Source of the DNA: Butyrivibrio sp. | Lineage (GTDB): Bacteria > Bacillota > Clostridia > Lachnospirales > Lachnospiraceae | Length of the DNA stretch: 36,036 nucleotides | NCBI GenBank assembly: GCA_024694565.1 | Contig: JAILJR010000139.1 | Span: 1-36,036 of the forward strand | Reading direction: 5' to 3' | Shown: positions 15,305-24,186 of the stretch, piece after piece | Numbering within the stretch: position 1 is the stretch's first letter | Layout of the letters: every line of letters starts with the position of its first letter | Made by a program: the position numbers and the translations under genes | Notes under the pieces: generated by a model | The model's database searches: none | The model's input: the letters and a program-made list of their open reading frames with translations, nothing else | Told to the model about the DNA's origin: nothing

Positions 15305-15871
15305 TTAATTCCTGATCACAGGCTCTATCCTTTTTGAGACCACAAAAGCCAGCACCAGCTTAAGAAGGTCCGGGAGGACAAACGGGAACACGCACCATCC
15401 AAGTACCGTAAGCATGCCGACCTCTCCGCTGTTTTTCATATATACATGCATGAACCACACTGTTCCAAATGCATAACATACAGTAAGGCCCAGAACAAGT
15501 GCGGCTGCCTTAACAACCAGGCTCTTCCCCAGAAATTTTGTGGCCAGCATATATATAAGGCCTACAAACAGAAATCCTACTATATATCCCCCGGTAGTAC
15601 CGAAAAGAACTCCGAACCCACCGGTAAATCCTGCAAAAACAGGCAGTCCGGTTGCTCCAAGCAGCACATATACAAGTGTTGCTATTGTCCCTCTCTCACC
15701 TCCCAAAAGGAGCAGGACGAAAAATACCGCAAATGTCTGCAGTGTAAACGGAACTGCAGTGGGGATGCTGATCCAGGAACATATTGCTATCAGAGCTGCT
15801 CCGATTGCAATATATACCAGATCCAGTACTTTTGAATTATCTCTCGTTTTAGCTACTTCTGTTGTGCTCAT
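15305..15871 (-). CDS. bioY: Biotin transporter BioY (ECF S component)
   Basis: 188 aa with six membrane segments. ISIPTAVPFTLQTFAVFFVLLLLGGERGTIATLVYVLLGATGLPVFAGFTGGFGVLFGTTGGYIVGF is the classic BioY signature, with biotin-site residues in PFTLQT and GLPVFAG. It captures biotin, alone or with a shared ECF energy module encoded elsewhere. ATG 15871 is chosen because GGAGGT lies seven bases before it; the earlier in-frame ATG at 15886 overlaps the Shine-Dalgarno. It starts 20 bases after the HD/RyR-like gene, so the two are probably co-transcribed, an odd pairing. Confidence 0.92.
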   Translation of the reverse strand: MSTTEVAKTRDNSKVLDLVYIAIGAALIAICSWISIPTAVPFTLQTFAVFFVLLLLGGERGTIATLVYVLLGATGLPVFAGFTGGFGVLFGTTGGYIVGFLFVGLIYMLATKFLGKSLVVKAAALVLGLTVCYAFGTVWFMHVYMKNSGEVGMLTVLGWCVFPFVLPDLLKLVLAFVVSKRIEPVIRN

Positions 15872-15891
15872 TGTCTTTACCTCCAAATTTG

Positions 15892-17976
15892 TTAGCGCGC
15901 AAACCGGTATATTCTCAGCCCGTCAAACCTTCTTATCAGTCTCAGCATACAGTTGAAAGGCTGAAAATCCTTATTCTGCTCGCTTTCAGGCAGAAAACTC
16001 CGGTAGTGCAAAAGAATATCCTCTGTTTTCAGCTCTCCATCCATTGCCATTGCATGGCAGCGTGACTGCTCACGAATTGCTTTCCGGTATTGTTTTTCAG
16101 GGATATCTCCCGGCACCGGTACATGTTCATAAAAATCATTGCAGCTCCACCCCATCGACTGATGCTCACGCACCCATCTTTCATGCTCCATTGGTGCGAT
16201 ACATTCAATCTCCTCCGGCGTAAACTCATCCACCATGTCGAAATCCACCTGACGATCCGTATAGAAGCAATGAATTGCATTCAGATACCTGCTGAAACTC
16301 TTTACCTGATTAATATTAGCTAATTTATATTCAAGTGACAATACCGAAAATTCTTTTTCCATCGTGGATTTCTCCACTTCGTCCACATCACCTTCATGGG
16401 CATGACGGGCATTCAGAACCACCGCAAAGTCATGCATGTGAAGGAAACTGCTGTCCGAAAGGTATATGTGCTTGTTTCCTCTGTTCACAGGCGCAATATC
16501 ACACACAACAGTAATCGGAATACCGTCGGTATCAACAATTTTCTCAATGTCTTTTACAAAGCTGTTCTCCGTATTGGCCATATCGCTGTATACCTTCAGC
16601 TTTGGTGCATCTCCCTGCCGGCCGTTCTTTTTCCACTCAACACAGGCCCATAAATATGCGTCGATCTTTTCCTGTTCAGCTTCGTCGTACTGATATCTCG
16701 CGATGAGGCGGTTTTTGCTGAAATCAAATTCCACAGCCATAGGATGTAATTCACTTCTGGAATTCCTTCCGTATGCCGTGCGGTCCCAGCACTGAAGCTC
16801 ATCGCACAGCATCAGAAGCCATGCCATGGGATGAATATCCATGGATAGTGTCGACTTCATTCCGGGCTCTCTCCCGGCAATCGAATACGTGAACAGATCG
16901 TAGTGAAGAAGAATAGCACTCAGTGCGTCTATATGGGCAGGTTTGAAGGTCCCCGGATGCACAGGGTTTTCTTCCCCGGTATCAATTCCCATGGCTACTG
17001 TCAGTTCGTGGAAAAGACAGAGCGTGCTGAAGTAGGCATGATCCATATAATAGCAGAAGCTCTCAGGCGAAACAGGCTTCTTCCTGAGGGTCTTCAGCAG
17101 GTAATCCTCTGTAAACCCATAGGTTTTTCCAAGCTTCAGGGTAAGATCGTGGACCATCACCTCATCGATTGTCCGGAAGCTTCTTCCGTACATTTTTCTG
17201 AAGAGCTCCTGAGCCTGAGGCCCCAGTTCAGTCATTGTCTTGATATTATTGTAAACAATGAACGGTGTGTGTGTTCCACGATCGTCATCACCGGCCTCAA
17301 AGAAGGAAATCACCTGTTCAAATGTCAGCTCAAAGGGATAGCCCACATCGTGAAACAAAGCTGTCTTTCCCCAGTATTCAAGGAAGAAATGTGCCGCTTT
17401 CCGGGATTCTTTGGGATCCTCTGCATCAGTCGAAAAATGATAAAAGCTGTTAAATGCCCTTCGGAAGTTTTCATTTGTTTCATAGATGGCAAGGCCGAGC
17501 ACGAAAACGTACACCGAATGTGAAAAATGATCCCGGTGCTTCATCAGCAGAGAACAGCCATTGGATTCATATTCGCTTAGCAGCTCTATGATCTTTTTCG
17601 ATTTTCCGTAGCTTCCGAAAAAGATCTCCATGAAACAGTAATATACACTGTAGGCATCCTGCGTTGCCCCGGAATCCATGAATCTCTCCAGTTCACGCTC
17701 AAGACAGAGCCGGTTTATATCCATCTGCATATTGTAGGGTATCTGGTTCGGAGCAACACTTGTGCCGCGGTAAACCCCCGTGCGCTCTTCCTCCTCTTCT
17801 ATCTGTTTGTCAAAAAGCAGATCCTCACAGCTCTCATGCATAAAGCGCAAAACCGCAGATTTCAGGTCATAGCCTTCCCCTGCTTCGCAAGACAGCACAG
17901 GCTGAAAGGGTCCTGTGTCTTTTCCAAATCTCTGTTTGTTTAACGATCTCATTTTTTCAAATGCCGAATATGCCAT
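15892..17976 (-). CDS. Large protein with an HD-like domain and a C-terminal RyR-like domain
   Basis: 694 aa, soluble. Residues about 145-400 look like a divergent HD metal-dependent phosphohydrolase: KHRDHFSHSVYVFVLG (His147/150/153), GKTALFHDVGYPFE (His209-Asp210), an AHIDALSAILLHYD helix (His348/358), and MAWLLMLCDELQCWDR with the closing Asp392. Residues about 588-650 read EIECIAPMEHERWVREHQSMGW followed by an Arg/Lys-rich helix, the pattern of the prokaryotic RyR domain (EHxRW-x7-GW). RyR domains in bacteria have been linked by comparative genomics to nucleotide-centred signalling and conflict systems. Role here is unknown: a nucleotide sensor or hydrolase is inference. AGGAAGG precedes the ATG. 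Followed by bioY. Confidence 0.65.
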   Translation of the reverse strand: MAYSAFEKMRSLNKQRFGKDTGPFQPVLSCEAGEGYDLKSAVLRFMHESCEDLLFDKQIEEEEERTGVYRGTSVAPNQIPYNMQMDINRLCLERELERFMDSGATQDAYSVYYCFMEIFFGSYGKSKKIIELLSEYESNGCSLLMKHRDHFSHSVYVFVLGLAIYETNENFRRAFNSFYHFSTDAEDPKESRKAAHFFLEYWGKTALFHDVGYPFELTFEQVISFFEAGDDDRGTHTPFIVYNNIKTMTELGPQAQELFRKMYGRSFRTIDEVMVHDLTLKLGKTYGFTEDYLLKTLRKKPVSPESFCYYMDHAYFSTLCLFHELTVAMGIDTGEENPVHPGTFKPAHIDALSAILLHYDLFTYSIAGREPGMKSTLSMDIHPMAWLLMLCDELQCWDRTAYGRNSRSELHPMAVEFDFSKNRLIARYQYDEAEQEKIDAYLWACVEWKKNGRQGDAPKLKVYSDMANTENSFVKDIEKIVDTDGIPITVVCDIAPVNRGNKHIYLSDSSFLHMHDFAVVLNARHAHEGDVDEVEKSTMEKEFSVLSLEYKLANINQVKSFSRYLNAIHCFYTDRQVDFDMVDEFTPEEIECIAPMEHERWVREHQSMGWSCNDFYEHVPVPGDIPEKQYRKAIREQSRCHAMAMDGELKTEDILLHYRSFLPESEQNKDFQPFNCMLRLIRRFDGLRIYRFAR

Positions 17977-18079
17977 AACCGCCTTCCTGTTCTGCCAGAC
18001 CTGACTCTTTTTTCAGGCTCTGTCAATCTGCTCTGGTGTAGTATCTAAATCACTTTTATTTTGTGCCGGATTGTTGTCA

Positions 18080-18152
18080 TATGCAACGAGCCGTCCGCAA
18101 TAATCCGCCCGACAAGCTAAAACTGTGCCGGCATTTATCGGTCGGCTCATGC
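18080..18152. repeat. Short palindrome E (core-less, shares ends with element A)
   Basis: ATGCAACGAGCCGTCCG at the left is matched by CGGTCGGCTCATGCAA at the right with one mismatch in the ten-base GAGCCG part. The right end equals that of element A (TCGGTCGGCTCAT). The remainder of the 17977-18173 gap shows nothing else. Confidence 0.55.
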
Positions 18153-18173
18153 AAAGCAAAAAAAGGAACCGAT

Positions 18174-18318
18174 GCCCCTGCAGCGTATCATTGTCCGTTA
18201 TCCGGAGCTATAAATATATCACCGTCTGTTACCCGGGGGGCTATAAATGTATCACCGTCCGTTACCCGGGGCAATAAGTGTATCACTGCCCGTTACCCAA
18301 GCCTATAAGTGTATCACT
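18174..18318. repeat. 31-bp tandem repeat spanning the 3' end of the EIIC-EAL gene
   Basis: Four units and a fragment: 18288-18318 (31), 18257-18287 (31), 18224-18256 (33), 18193-18223 (31), and the partial 18174-18192. On the minus strand the first unit encodes the last residues of the EIIC-EAL protein and the second supplies its TGA. Because 31 is not a multiple of three, each unit is read in a new frame. Confidence 0.85.
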
Positions 18319-20379
18319 GTCAACCGCCGGGCTGAAAAGATATCCCTGATAAAGGAGACAACCGATCTCTTCGAGCACTTCCTTCTGCTTTTCGGTCTCA
18401 ACATATTCTGCCAGAACCCTGAAGTTCAGAGACCCTGACAAATGAACGATAGAAGCGATGATATCTCTGGTGCGTTCATTGTCAAGCATTCCCTTTACCA
18501 GATTACCATCAAGCTTCACAATATCAAACTGGTTGTGCTGCAGGTACTGAAGTGAAGTATGCCCCATACTGAAATCATCCAGGGCGAGGGTGTATCCAAA
18601 TAGCCTTATGGCGGATAACAGCTCTCCGGTTTCTTCTGTTGCAGCAAGCTCTGTTTCCTCCGTGATCTCCAGACATATATTTCCTGTTCTCAGTTTATAC
18701 CTGTCTGCCATCGCCCTGGCAAAATCTAAAAACCTCCTGTCAAAAAGCGTCGATACCGTTACATTTATGCTCAGCTTGAAGTCCTCACCAAAGCTCTGCC
18801 GGAATCTTTCTGATTCCCGGATTGACCTCTCGATGATATATGTCTCCAGGGAATATAAGATCCCGCTTTCTCCGGCTATCTTTATGGCAAGCGGCGGATA
18901 TATCCCGCCAAACGTTTTGTGCTCCCACCTAAGAAGTGCCTCTGCACCTATGCATTTCCCGTGACTGTCATACTGCGGCTGATACTTTATCAGCAGCGGA
19001 TTCTCCACGTTAAAGAGTGACGAGACCGTTCTTGCTTCGGAAATTGATGCCTCCAGCTCTGATGCAAGATGCTTGGCCAGTCTTCCGGTGTTTCCCTCGC
19101 TCTCGATGAGAACAACCTCCTGATTTGTCTCCTCGCTCCTTTTAAGGAGGCCAATAAGTCTGTCCATCCCTGATGAAAAGACGCCTGAGGATTTCTTTTC
19201 ATTGCGAATGACAAACGGAGCATAGCATATCCCGGAAATGAGAATGTTCAATAACTGGACCACGATTCCCCTGGCTGAGCCTGTCGCGATATAGCCGCTC
19301 ATCAGCGCCGGTGTTGTCCACACAACCTCCCTGGTAACCGGTGGAACGAATCCCACCATCGTGAGAAAATATGCGTTGGAAAAACTAAGGACAGGCGCCA
19401 GTATAAAAGGGATCAGCATCACCGGATTGTATATCACCGGCATTCCAAAAACGAGCATTTCTCCTATATTAAACACCCCCGGAACAAGCGCCATTCCGCA
19501 TAATTTTCTGGTCGATCGTCTTTTTCCAAATATCACAAGTGCAAGGAGAAGACCTGTCAGACACCCTGTTCCACCCATATTTACAAAGGTGTCGATGAAG
19601 CTCTTTGAAACTATCTCCCCCGGTATGATCGCGGTAAACATATCTTCTGCGACCTGATTTAACACATTATTGCCGTGAATGCCAAACCACCACATGATAC
19701 TGATCAGCGTGGTGAAAAGAATACCGCTGGAGTAAGATCTGTGCATCTTAAGGAAGATCATATCCACCGCTTTCATGAACAGATGCTGAAGGCTCTTAAC
19801 CTGAAAGCATACCGTGATCAGATAATTCCCCACGGCAAAAGTAAGTGCCACGCAGAGAAACGGAAGGATAACCAAAAGCGCCGCATTAAACTCCGAATCC
19901 GCACCGTCAATGAATACCATCTTTCTTTTGACAAAGATCTTTTCAAACCGGCAAAAGAGAGCCGAACCCGCAATACCTGCAAGAAGTGCGCTGAATACTC
20001 CCTGTCCGCTCAGAAGGGAAAGATCAGCCTCCCCCGAGAAAAAGCCTACAAGGATAAAGAAACCGCTGATGCACCCGAGGAGGCTTCCGAATTCGAAGAC
20101 AGTCCTCTTCCCACCGCCTTTTTGTTTCATATAGCTTATGTTGAGCGCTATGGTTATGTATATGGCGAGTATTCCAAGTGTTGTAAACTGCAGCATTATG
20201 ATCAGGCTTCTGAGCGCTCCGCCCAAAAATGAATCCAGAAAATCCTGGTAGCCCTGTACAGGAAACCCGTTCAGCAGAACTGTGACACTACCTATGAAAA
20301 GAATGGGTATCACCATTGCAAGCCCTGATCTTATTGTTCGGGCTATAAATGATGCCCCGGTCAACAAATTTGCTTTCAT
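18283..20379 (-). CDS. PTS EIIC (lactose/cellobiose type) fused to an EAL c-di-GMP phosphodiesterase
   Basis: 698 aa. Residues about 1-395 are a PTS_EIIC membrane domain with about ten helices and the sugar-site segment FNIGEMLVFGMPVIYNPVMLIPFILAP. After a linker comes an EAL domain (about 445-690) with EALLRW (Glu480), SINVTVSTL, CLEITEETEL, LALDDFSMGHTSLQYL, VKLDG, AEYVETE and YQGYLFSPA. All metal and catalytic positions appear present, so it is probably active; AEGVET is changed to AEYVET. No EIIA or EIIB is fused, which suggests EIIC acts as a sugar sensor or a transporter fed by other PTS parts. Its start is two bases after the kinase stop with AGAGGAAAG inside the kinase gene: tight operon. 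The C-terminus runs into a 31-bp tandem repeat. Confidence 0.88.
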   Translation of the reverse strand: MKANLLTGASFIARTIRSGLAMVIPILFIGSVTVLLNGFPVQGYQDFLDSFLGGALRSLIIMLQFTTLGILAIYITIALNISYMKQKGGGKRTVFEFGSLLGCISGFFILVGFFSGEADLSLLSGQGVFSALLAGIAGSALFCRFEKIFVKRKMVFIDGADSEFNAALLVILPFLCVALTFAVGNYLITVCFQVKSLQHLFMKAVDMIFLKMHRSYSSGILFTTLISIMWWFGIHGNNVLNQVAEDMFTAIIPGEIVSKSFIDTFVNMGGTGCLTGLLLALVIFGKRRSTRKLCGMALVPGVFNIGEMLVFGMPVIYNPVMLIPFILAPVLSFSNAYFLTMVGFVPPVTREVVWTTPALMSGYIATGSARGIVVQLLNILISGICYAPFVIRNEKKSSGVFSSGMDRLIGLLKRSEETNQEVVLIESEGNTGRLAKHLASELEASISEARTVSSLFNVENPLLIKYQPQYDSHGKCIGAEALLRWEHKTFGGIYPPLAIKIAGESGILYSLETYIIERSIRESERFRQSFGEDFKLSINVTVSTLFDRRFLDFARAMADRYKLRTGNICLEITEETELAATEETGELLSAIRLFGYTLALDDFSMGHTSLQYLQHNQFDIVKLDGNLVKGMLDNERTRDIIASIVHLSGSLNFRVLAEYVETEKQKEVLEEIGCLLYQGYLFSPAVDSDTLIGLGNGQ

Positions 20380-20381
20380 CG

Positions 20382-23318
20382 TCAGCTTTCCTCTTTAACC
20401 TCCGCTATTATCCCATCCCAGTCCAGTTCTGTGAGCTTTCTTTCTATATTACTGATTCTGTCCCTGCCTTTAGAAGAAAGGCGATACCCTCGCAGCTCCT
20501 TCAGTAAGTCCTCCATCAGGCCATAATCCATGCTTCCTGCTATCTCCAGAATGGTCTGATATGCTTCCTTCAGGTCAGTATCAGGAATCTCCGGCAGATC
20601 TTCATCTGTCTGTTCAAGCCACATTAGCTTCCCGCCAAGTCCTCTGTACATCTCAAGGAGCCTTTGGGTATTTCCTTGTATTACTTTTGTATCGCTTCTC
20701 TTTCCTGCATCCTCAAGCTCTTTTGCAAGCTCCGACAATGCAGCTGCCCCGATCATCCGGGCTGAGCTCTTGAGCGCATGCACCTTTATGGTATAGTTTT
20801 GCAGATCACCGCTGTTGTAGTACCCTTCTATCTCATCCGCCTTGGAAGGGATGGTCCGGCAAAAGACCTCCAGCACCGACCTGTATGTGTCCTCAGATCC
20901 GCAGTTATGCAGTCCTGACTTTTCATCGATTTCGGAAATGCCCGTAAGCCGGGCCAAAAAATCAGATGTCTTTCCTGCTTCTAAATCTTCATCAGGCTGC
21001 ATTTCACAATCCGGACCGGCAGTTTCCGGCTTCGTAACTTTTTCGGCAGGAAGCAGCTTTAAAAGCATCTCTTCGAGCCTTAATCCGTCCACCGGCTTTG
21101 ACAGATAATCGGTGAAGCCTGCCTCCAGATACATTTCCCTTGCTCCTGAAACAGCATTGGCAGTCAGGGCAACTGCCGGCGATTTGCAGCTTTTCCCCTC
21201 CTTCCTTATATTTGAAAGAGTTTCAACTCCGTCCATATCAGGCATCATGTGGTCGATGAATATCACATCATAATGGGTATCAGCGGCCAGCTTTATTGCT
21301 TCCTTTCCGGAAAGAGCCGTGTCTATATGGATTTCTGTCTTTTTAAGAAGCCCCTTTATGACTACAAGATTCATCTCAGTATCATCCACAACCAGAATGC
21401 GCGCATCGGGGGCATGGAACAGCTCACGATACTCATAGGCGCTCTGTGACAGCTCATCAAGTCTTGCTGCGTAATCTCCAAGCTCCTCCCACCTGCTGAC
21501 CTCCTGACAGATTTTAAAGGAAAACTCTGAGCCGACGCCATATTCGCTATGCACATTCAGAGAACCTCCCATGAGCTCAAGAAGCTGCCTTGTGATGCTC
21601 ATACCAAGCCCTGTTCCTTCTATGGTCCGGTTCCGCTTCTCTTCTATGCGCTTGTAGGGTGAGAAAAGATTCTCCATGTCCTCCTCCTTCATTCCGATTC
21701 CCGTATCAGACACGGAAAAATGAAGAAGAATGTGATCGCTGTCTTCCTTATTATATGATATCTTAAGCTTCACCTCTCCCTTCTCGGTATATTTCACCGC
21801 GTTTGTGAGAAGGTTCATGGCGCACTGCCTGATGCGGATCTCATCACCGATAAGCATTCGCGGTATGCCTTCATCCGCCTGAACGGTAAACTTAAGTCCC
21901 TTTTTGACAGCTCTTCCGCGGATGATGTTGACCAGATCATTTATCAGTATCGACAGGTCATATGAAACGGGGATAATCTCCATTTTGCCCTCTTCGACCT
22001 TTGAGAGATCCAATATGTCATTGATGAGAGAAAGCAGCGTCTGCCCTGCGGACTTTATGTCTGCAGCATATGCGCGGATATTTTTTTCATTCGATTCCCG
22101 CAGGATCATCTCATCCATGCCAAGCACAGCATTGATGGGAGTTCTTATCTCATGGGACATACTTGCAAGGAACCTTGATTTTGCTTCATTGGCGCGGTCC
22201 GCCACCTCCTTCTTATCCTGCAGCTCCTCCATATATCTGTAGTGCTCCGTGTCATCCACCAGAGCATAGAGTTTGCCGTAACACTCACCATTGTACATGA
22301 GGTCATTTTCTTCAGGAGTATAGATACGGTCTGCCACATTGAGAGTTTTCCCATTCCTGACAGCACTCTGTATCATGGAAAGAACATCATACGGTGTATA
22401 GAGCTGCCTCAGCCTGCCCGTATCATCCCTCACCGCATAGGAGTCTTTTTTTATCAGGACACCGGGCTTTTGCGCAAGGAGTGACTTTGCGGAATAGAAC
22501 GTGTCAAACTGAGGATAGATTGCAGCAACCGGCTCATTGAAATACTGGATTCTCCCGTCATTGTCCACGGCAATGACTCCCTCGGATATCCTGTCGATAG
22601 CAAAATCCTTCGCAATTTCTCTTGTTCCAAGCAGATCAAATTTCAGGATCCCAATCAGCATGAAAACCGTTCCAAGAAGCGCTCCCGGCATAGTCAGATC
22701 GTAATAATCGGTAAACCCAAAGGCTCCTGTCAGCTGCATAAAGAAAAAGAGTATCTGAATACCGAATGCCATGACCAGCATCAGTATGCGCTGTTTGGAC
22801 ATTCTGTTTTTTTCTGTGAGATAATCCCTCGCGACCCAGAAAAAGGCAAAGGAGACCAATACTGCATTTAAACTCATAAACAGGTCATGAACACTTCCAT
22901 TGCCGTGGGAAAACCTGGGAAACATCGGATCCGCGATGTACCTGTAACTGCTGTAGTACAGATTGTTAATGCCTATTGTAAGAACCGAGATGTAAACCCC
23001 TACGTGCAGACAGATGATAACGAACAGGATACTCTTTGGGATCCTGATCCTGCACATTTTGGCAGAAAACAGAAAAAACGCAAGAACAATCCATACCCTT
23101 CCGGCATATGAAAGCTTAAGGGCCGTGATATACGCCTCTTCCGTCTTCGCATTCATTTGAAACAGATATCCCAGATTGCTTATAAATGATGCAATACAGG
23201 CCAGGAGCAGATAAGAATGTATCGTGTTCTTACACCTCATGAACACGACCAGTATCTCAACAAACAATACGCTTACCGTTATACCTTGCACCGTCAGCAA
23301 TATAGAATGAATATTCAT
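20382..23318 (-). CDS. Hybrid sensor histidine kinase (7TM - PAS-like - HisKA - HATPase - REC - HPt)
   Basis: 978 aa. An N-terminal 7-helix region (about residues 1-230) resembles the 7TM histidine-kinase input domain. A PAS-like segment follows (EGVIAVDNDGRIQYFNEPV). The kinase core has SHEIRTP with His389, N-box LLTNAVKYTEKGEV, DTGIGM and GTGLGMSI. A receiver (ILVVDDTEMN, Asp689 in FIDHMMPDMDG, ALTAN, SKPVDG) leads to an HPt domain with His847 in VHALKSSARMIG. This is a self-contained phosphorelay whose final output must be another protein. The co-transcribed EIIC-EAL gene has no receiver, so coupling would be by level or contact. GGAGTC precedes the ATG. The predicted leader contains all of element B. 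Confidence 0.9.
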   Translation of the reverse strand: MNIHSILLTVQGITVSVLFVEILVVFMRCKNTIHSYLLLACIASFISNLGYLFQMNAKTEEAYITALKLSYAGRVWIVLAFFLFSAKMCRIRIPKSILFVIICLHVGVYISVLTIGINNLYYSSYRYIADPMFPRFSHGNGSVHDLFMSLNAVLVSFAFFWVARDYLTEKNRMSKQRILMLVMAFGIQILFFFMQLTGAFGFTDYYDLTMPGALLGTVFMLIGILKFDLLGTREIAKDFAIDRISEGVIAVDNDGRIQYFNEPVAAIYPQFDTFYSAKSLLAQKPGVLIKKDSYAVRDDTGRLRQLYTPYDVLSMIQSAVRNGKTLNVADRIYTPEENDLMYNGECYGKLYALVDDTEHYRYMEELQDKKEVADRANEAKSRFLASMSHEIRTPINAVLGMDEMILRESNEKNIRAYAADIKSAGQTLLSLINDILDLSKVEEGKMEIIPVSYDLSILINDLVNIIRGRAVKKGLKFTVQADEGIPRMLIGDEIRIRQCAMNLLTNAVKYTEKGEVKLKISYNKEDSDHILLHFSVSDTGIGMKEEDMENLFSPYKRIEEKRNRTIEGTGLGMSITRQLLELMGGSLNVHSEYGVGSEFSFKICQEVSRWEELGDYAARLDELSQSAYEYRELFHAPDARILVVDDTEMNLVVIKGLLKKTEIHIDTALSGKEAIKLAADTHYDVIFIDHMMPDMDGVETLSNIRKEGKSCKSPAVALTANAVSGAREMYLEAGFTDYLSKPVDGLRLEEMLLKLLPAEKVTKPETAGPDCEMQPDEDLEAGKTSDFLARLTGISEIDEKSGLHNCGSEDTYRSVLEVFCRTIPSKADEIEGYYNSGDLQNYTIKVHALKSSARMIGAAALSELAKELEDAGKRSDTKVIQGNTQRLLEMYRGLGGKLMWLEQTDEDLPEIPDTDLKEAYQTILEIAGSMDYGLMEDLLKELRGYRLSSKGRDRISNIERKLTELDWDGIIAEVKEES

Positions 23319-23338
23319 AGAGACTCCGTTTATTAAGA

Positions 23339-23535
23339 TACAATTCAGCGGTCAGCCAGGACAGGACAGCCCGACGCGATGTATGACTGCCCGGAGGACG
23401 CTCTCGCTCAGTGAAAAACGTAGCGGTACTAAGGCGCTAAAGTACAGCGCCTAAGTGCCGACGTTTTTCAATGCCCTCCGGCTCAGTCATACATTCGCTC
23501 TGGGCTGTCCTGTCCTGGCTGCCCACTGAATTGTA
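23339..23535. repeat. Long palindromic element B with conserved core, in the kinase leader
   Basis: Outer arms pair ACAATTCAG...CAGCCAGGACAGGACAGCCC and ATGTATGACTG...CCGGAGG with their complements at the right. The core has ACGCTCTCGCTC (23398-23409), GAAAAACGT-AG-CGGTACT-A-AGGCGCT (23414-23438) and the partner AGCGCCT-A-AGTGCCG-ACGTTTTTC (23446-23469). It shares the AG bulge and A-A mismatch with element A. It lies between the minus-strand kinase gene and its predicted promoter. Confidence 0.85.
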
Positions 23536-23568
23536 ACAATAAGAATTACCTTTACTCAGCCTAAAAGC

Positions 23569-23577
23569 ATTGTACCA
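23569..23577 (-). promoter_or_regulatory. Extended -10 promoter of the kinase operon
   Basis: The minus strand reads TGGTACAAT, identical to the flavodoxin-gene promoter, with an upstream A-tract. The start near 23561 would give a leader of about 240 bases carrying element B. It overlaps the -35 of the EIIA promoter on the other strand. Confidence 0.5.
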
Positions 23578-23598
23578 TATTTTTATAAGCGTTATAGT
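23570..23598 (+). promoter_or_regulatory. EIIA promoter (TTGTAC-17-TATAGT)
   Basis: TTGTAC at 23570-23575 and TATAGT at 23593-23598 are 17 bases apart. The predicted start near 23605 leaves a 70-base leader. The overlap with the minus-strand kinase promoter suggests competition or co-regulation. Confidence 0.55.
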
Positions 23599-23676
23599 TA
23601 AATAGGAAGAAAAACCGCGTTTCATATTTTTCAGGACAGTATTCATCGGCAGCATTTCAAAAAACGGAGGTGACCA

Positions 23677-24159
23677 ATGGGGTTATTTGGGAAACTATTT
23701 AGTGGAAATAAAATTGAAATCGGATCTCCTGTAAATGGGGAGATTGTTCATATAACAGATGTAAAGGATCCTACTTTTTCTGAGGAGATGATAGGAAAAG
23801 GAGTCGCCATCATCCCTTCGGACGGCAAATACTATTCACCTGCTGACGGAAAGCTTGTTGCGTTATTCCCTACCGGTCACGCCTATGCCATCAATACCGA
23901 TTCAGGTGCAGAGCTCCTGGTACACATCGGAATAGATACGGTGGAGCTGAACGGGGAATATTTCACAGTTCACGCCAGGCAGGGAGACACCGTTAAGAAG
24001 GGGGATCTTATTGTTGAAGTGGATCTTGAAGAGGTAAAGAAAGCCGGATATGATGTCATTACACCTTTGATAGTATCCAACCATGCCAAATTCAACGGTT
24101 TTGAGAAAAAATCCGGCAAAGTCCGGGCACTTGAGCCGGCAATCATATTGTCCAGATGA
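23677..24159 (+). CDS. PTS EIIA component, glucose family (Crr-like, stand-alone)
   Basis: 160 aa, the length of a single EIIA-Glc domain. The two active-site histidines are in FPTGHAYAI (His68) and LLVHIGIDTV (His83, the phosphorylated one), followed by VELNGEYFTVHARQGDTVKKGD. It is a soluble protein that takes phosphate from HPr and passes it to EIIB. It can supply the EIICB at 6767, which lacks EIIA. It is divergent from the kinase/EIIC-EAL operon with overlapping promoters, so it may also report PTS phosphorylation state to that system. GGAGGTGACC gives a strong RBS. Confidence 0.9.
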   Translation: MGLFGKLFSGNKIEIGSPVNGEIVHITDVKDPTFSEEMIGKGVAIIPSDGKYYSPADGKLVALFPTGHAYAINTDSGAELLVHIGIDTVELNGEYFTVHARQGDTVKKGDLIVEVDLEEVKKAGYDVITPLIVSNHAKFNGFEKKSGKVRALEPAIILSR

Positions 24160-24186
24160 AGCGGCAAAGCAGACACAGGTTAATTT

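Noticed and set aside
18174-18318. CRISPR array
   Set aside because: Units abut directly with no spacers between them, so this is a plain tandem repeat; no cas genes are present.
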